Assembly (NCBI RefSeq): GCF_024459955.1
Contig: NZ_JANFXK010000016.1
Span: 1 to 64,000 of the forward strand
DNA length: 64,000 nt
Source of the DNA: Anaerovorax odorimutans
Lineage (GTDB): Bacteria; Bacillota; Clostridia; Peptostreptococcales; Anaerovoracaceae
Direction: 5' to 3'
Part shown: positions 63,801 to 64,000 of the stretch, piece by piece
How the letters are laid out: every line of letters starts with the position of its first letter
Numbering within the stretch: the stretch's first letter is position 1
The notes under the pieces: generated by a model
Seen by the model: only the letters and a program-made list of their open reading frames with translations
Databases searched by the model: none
What the model was told of the DNA's origin: nothing
Program-made: the position numbers and the translations under genes

Positions 63801-64000
63801 TCGTCTGTGATTCTGGTGATATATTCGTTTTTCCCTACTTGATAAGTGGCACTGTTTCCGCTCTCTTCAACCAGTGTACCATCGATTTCAGGCAGCTCTT
63901 CATCAAGTGTCGGCTCTCTTTTTACGCTGACTCCTGTTGTTTTTTCCTTTTTAACGTCCGATATATCCGTTTCGTTATCCGCCTTTTGATGAGTTTCTTT
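54854..64000 (-). CDS. giant WapA-like YD-repeat (RHS) polymorphic toxin, 5' end outside the window
   Basis: An uninterrupted frame of about 3048 residues reaching the right edge, so the signal peptide and true start are not visible. In order: a DNRLRE-like wall domain (about 62650-63230), a LysM-like segment (KKKDTLPYVAKFYGVKVKQL, about 62150-62285), a DUF6531-like block (about 61880-62030), several dozen YD repeats (57000-61500), the RHS core with YLRDRYYDPQTGSFVSQDDY (near 56160), a Pro/Lys/Ser linker, a pre-toxin segment (SFFGIAGIIIGAKYVKGKGG) and a C-terminal tip of about 120 residues. The tip (KHIINEHKPG, KSFFPPKWSNETIEKAV, IQTAYGHYRYTYE) looks like an EndoU/BECR-type RNase. Such proteins deliver the tip into neighbouring cells on contact. 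Tip activity is inferred. Confidence 0.88.
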   Translation of the reverse strand, partial: KETHQKADNETDISDVKKEKTTGVSVKREPTLDEELPEIDGTLVEESGNSATYQVGKNEYITRITDEPLTYKDENGKEKQVENDLVKAGDHYTNKAGSYDIHLPKEGSSIAIEQEDTSFKMAPDFGKLKDEVVLENAIRYNNVAKNIDLQYTTHGDYVKEDIILNKPAELKEFRYILEGRGLKYRIKDNQLQAYRNEQYSTVFTIDAPYMIDNAGEQSLGITLALTEEDGKQVLTVTPDQEWLSAPQRAYPVTIDPKINLTKSKLVCNMVENGVDTSGKGHAGPDVDHTGVSYLYAGYERGNMTGVPSITYKNTRSYLRIKYNFTKIQENATIKKAELKAFKYAGNPASGSKVYCDMVLDDWKSDSNRTWNTKPTNFKKIDDGQDVSGGDKWVTWNIKTAVKAWAKGDKNYGLVLRPEKEDQDAVCFSGPGNQHGEHKMYLDLNWTVPEEVDQDYPLKAPVINLRPLTSNPGNRQALKGVLADGVVRPELDVDYRLNNGQKGTYKGAEYGKVYPNSNLVKDQVSFEKGYTGYTDSNWQSHAFKSFSYATPYRVYAKASDDENTTPEGKSDEFIVYKFKKKDTLPYVAKFYGVKVKQLVKDNRPVDYLCYAGSTIFIRSPKKNKTKNYTREAKLSKKHRKALVKANLGRGKCAAFDLEPINTSLGNYYFESVDAENTEFNGDFALTRSYNSMGDQSSGIFGEGWNFEYEQNLTGDEDGSMTWKMGDGKEIIFPQSGTGWGSPDGYYMELKKIESSELENTYYEIRDLQEKKLYTFNSYGLLTKITDEKGLETKLELNEDGLIQKLTTGSGRVYHFAISEDGLATAITLPNGGVLSYGYNVDGYMTSYTNADGDQVSYYYDANGYMTSWTDGNGKKVVENTYDEYGRVLKQKDANGGVSDITYEDDETQITDAEGNESIYGFDEDYKTTDMEIAGTEAKQEYDEDYNLISQTDEEGNTIRYEYDQQGKVTKETRSDGASRQSRYDAEGNVIWEQDFNGNITESVYDADSNLLSQTGPTGIKVSYTYDGYGRMTSQTDGEGNTTHYTYDGLSKMTETDPKGNQTVSYYDAMGNLINEVDPEGVENKNMYTKGGKNSGTWQTGGAGETYGYDRTGNCTSITDSEGATTTFSYDAMGNMTCVKGPDGSMLSYTYDALGHKTSETDSRGNKTHYQYDKFGNLTEETDAQGNVKTYEYDGLSQLTKETNAKGGETVYEYDDNTGQIIKQTGPEGTEKFDYDSEGNLLSSVDGKGGKSAFSYDAIGNILTETQPSGLKIHYTYDKNRNLIQKTDSAGRTITFQYDELGNMVSETDELGNETQYIYDKAGKLIQETGPDGRTSKYEYDGAGNIIKETDAEGNVTKMTYDTLGNMTSQTDARGNVTRYTYDAMGNLRKTIDAVGNETNYTYNEAEMPVSETDRNGNTTRYEYDSLHQITKVIDPLGNAVTTTYDELGGEKRINSPDGGFEENTYDKYGNLIKTADKEGLITQYEYDKAGQLIREWDNAGNETAYAYDLSGNMISQTDSAGRTASYIYDAAGDLIKEISFDGDVTEYAYDKKGQLISTTDNAGNKTTFTYDCAGNVITETDQAKRTWTYAYDRLDQLKKETDPLGQTSSHTYDAAGNLIKTENPDGTAVSYLYDKLDQLTGEIDEAGNKNTYTYDREGQLIQETDKEGGSTEYLYDAAGNVISTKDANGAVTKTEYTKTGKIKEVIYPRGGKEAYTYDTHGNVLTEKSAAGAVTSYTYDKDDKLLRQKEPNGLLYEYAYDRAGRITEIKDSMGAQSGLTYDRKGNVSQEKRENGGVIRYNYDKLHQVTRIVNEKGAVTSYAYDEAGNLASELSPSGAKTSYTYDKLDRIKTIKESMLAKVEYTYDKAGNLTKVKQKDKNETYAYDNTGNQIRTVSPGGRTEEFSYDKNGEMTGERNGKGQQTKMAYDAMGRLRQTIDAKGNVTKTDYDEEGNLIKVTDPMGNSMSYGYDLGGRMVRVTDPLKNTTSYTYDDMDNLTAVTDAAGNSTRYKYDLHGNLTRVTTPEGKVEQFKYDVADRLISKTRPDGSRIKYNYDKLNSLVGKSYSDGSKGTVYGYDKAGNKISMKDESGKSKYTYDKLDRLKTVTDGQGKTISYYYDEYDRISKITYPDGRKVSYQYDLDDNLTKVSDSRGLTVKYRYDKNNNVISCSRSDGTVTTYKYDELDQLIQLVNRKGKKNLSSFSYTYDANGRITKETALQDSKKETRIYTYDKAGQLTGCAEKKGGKTEKTRYTYNSSGDKIAVTEGKETIVTRYNDDHQITSRTNKTTGETIRYTYDKNGNLIAKKENGEKTTYKYDAEDRLRAVSSGGQVLMSATYDGEDNKVFQMTRKIVSTEGSTGSTAAASLQADKEGEEDDESDSTAGKGNSEQGGTSGKASQSWFDPDIFGYGFIQGLAKSCANLNQGLAYGIGDKIRELWTGKTAYNTDGTANGTVAGDAGSDDPERIEDVIVPGAETDYLSTIVIPGTDPGTAVTYDLTYYVNDVNTEYAQTLMEYGKDGKVKAAYTYGNERLTADFTGEGAAYSGEQAGLSTYLYDGKGNVAQNMDSGAGTITRSLRYDVFGEITEGAEENDVLYGYNGEEHIQNVNLQYLRDRYYDPQTGSFVSQDDYLGETDDPITQNRYAYGDNDPVNNYDPSGNWSLKKLFNKGKRKAKQVGSAIKRGAGNAVNTLRSGYTSVKKKISSYNRRSSSKPPTPPKPPARTFKGRSKSTVPSYRSYNRKLTKSYHEYKKDTKNGKKFKKPKTSSSDGSGSKGDKSKKDKGKKASGKKKSYGCGGSGKKGGAAASTKGFLTGFVNYLKTKGKNWYKNADARAYKAFKTGGVDNWADYLTFGIVGAGKNYFKNNAARWKAFKKKPTVYNALNWLSFGTLDLGRTYLTSKPGSYAWWDSFFGIAGIIIGAKYVKGKGGKVRIRSHKAKTTVKVSKNKLKHIINEHKPGKYAQTLAHKPRQMVEDELNGGNHGKSFFPPKWSNETIEKAVNYGYKKAIKKGKVNGDYNFKYKGEIITIHFRKGEIQTAYGHYRYTYEDLLKMQGGK

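Noticed and set aside
1-64000. tRNA, rRNA, riboswitch or T-box elements
   Set aside because: Intergenic regions were read for GGTTCGA-type arms and known leader motifs; none was convincing, though short RNA genes could be missed by eye.

Overview
The window looks like chromosomal DNA of a Gram-positive anaerobe of the class Clostridia (Bacillota). The evidence is a transketolase split into two genes, a YerC-type TrpR-like regulator, a DUF503 protein, two flavodoxin/ferredoxin (EFR1-type) proteins, an FtsE-FtsX-M23 hydrolase set, a lipobox lipoprotein, strong AGGAGG-type ribosome binding sites and a WapA-like YD-repeat wall protein. I cannot name the genus. No rRNA, tRNA, CRISPR array, phage or transposase gene was seen.

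Layout. 0-7.2 kb: an old-yellow-enzyme/dienoyl-CoA-reductase-type flavoenzyme and an aldehyde dehydrogenase on the minus strand, then a divergent TetR regulator and two EFR1 paralogues separated by a repeat-filled spacer. 7.2-10.3 kb: a TetR regulator divergent from a patatin-like protein plus radical SAM protein operon. 10.3-17.3 kb: a YjjG-type HAD phosphatase, a response regulator/histidine kinase/ABC exporter operon and an XRE regulator. 17.4-30.1 kb: mostly minus-strand housekeeping genes, covering nucleoside salvage (pyrimidine-nucleoside phosphorylase, DeoB), DNA repair (an O6-alkylguanine methyltransferase, RmuC, RecX), tRNA modification (TcdA), macro, Smr, MBL, DMT and phosphopantetheinyl transferase proteins, and YerC. 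30.3-44.7 kb: a Ca2+/Na+ antiporter, S41 protease, RecJ, M23 hydrolase-FtsX-FtsE, split transketolase, MazF-like toxin, NnrD and a DUF503 protein.

45.4-64 kb is an accessory polymorphic-toxin island, all on the minus strand. A giant DNRLRE/LysM/YD-repeat protein enters from the right edge, so its 5' end is outside the window. It ends in a variable C-terminal tip that I read as an EndoU-like RNase. Downstream lie 12 intact small genes that look like immunity genes: five 180-aa paralogues, three tandem 146-aa paralogues, two DUF4279 proteins and two singletons. Also present are a DUF4926 protein, two unassigned proteins, two broken toxin tails and one broken immunity-like gene. The tip next to a 180-aa paralogue occurs twice in the same 2-bp junction, once intact and once as a relic whose toxic domain is deleted. 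This is what repeated tip replacement with retention of old immunity genes would leave.

The most unusual non-coding content is a set of dispersed intergenic repeats: a 232-240 bp repeat with two conserved TCAACA/TGTTGA stem-loops (3 copies), a 157-159 bp palindromic MITE-like element ending in GGTAAC/GTTACC (4 copies and a fragment), two-tier hairpins placed just after the palindromes, and a separate 202-bp long inverted repeat. Some of these overlap the stop codons of neighbouring genes. All family names are from recall and motif reading; nothing was searched.
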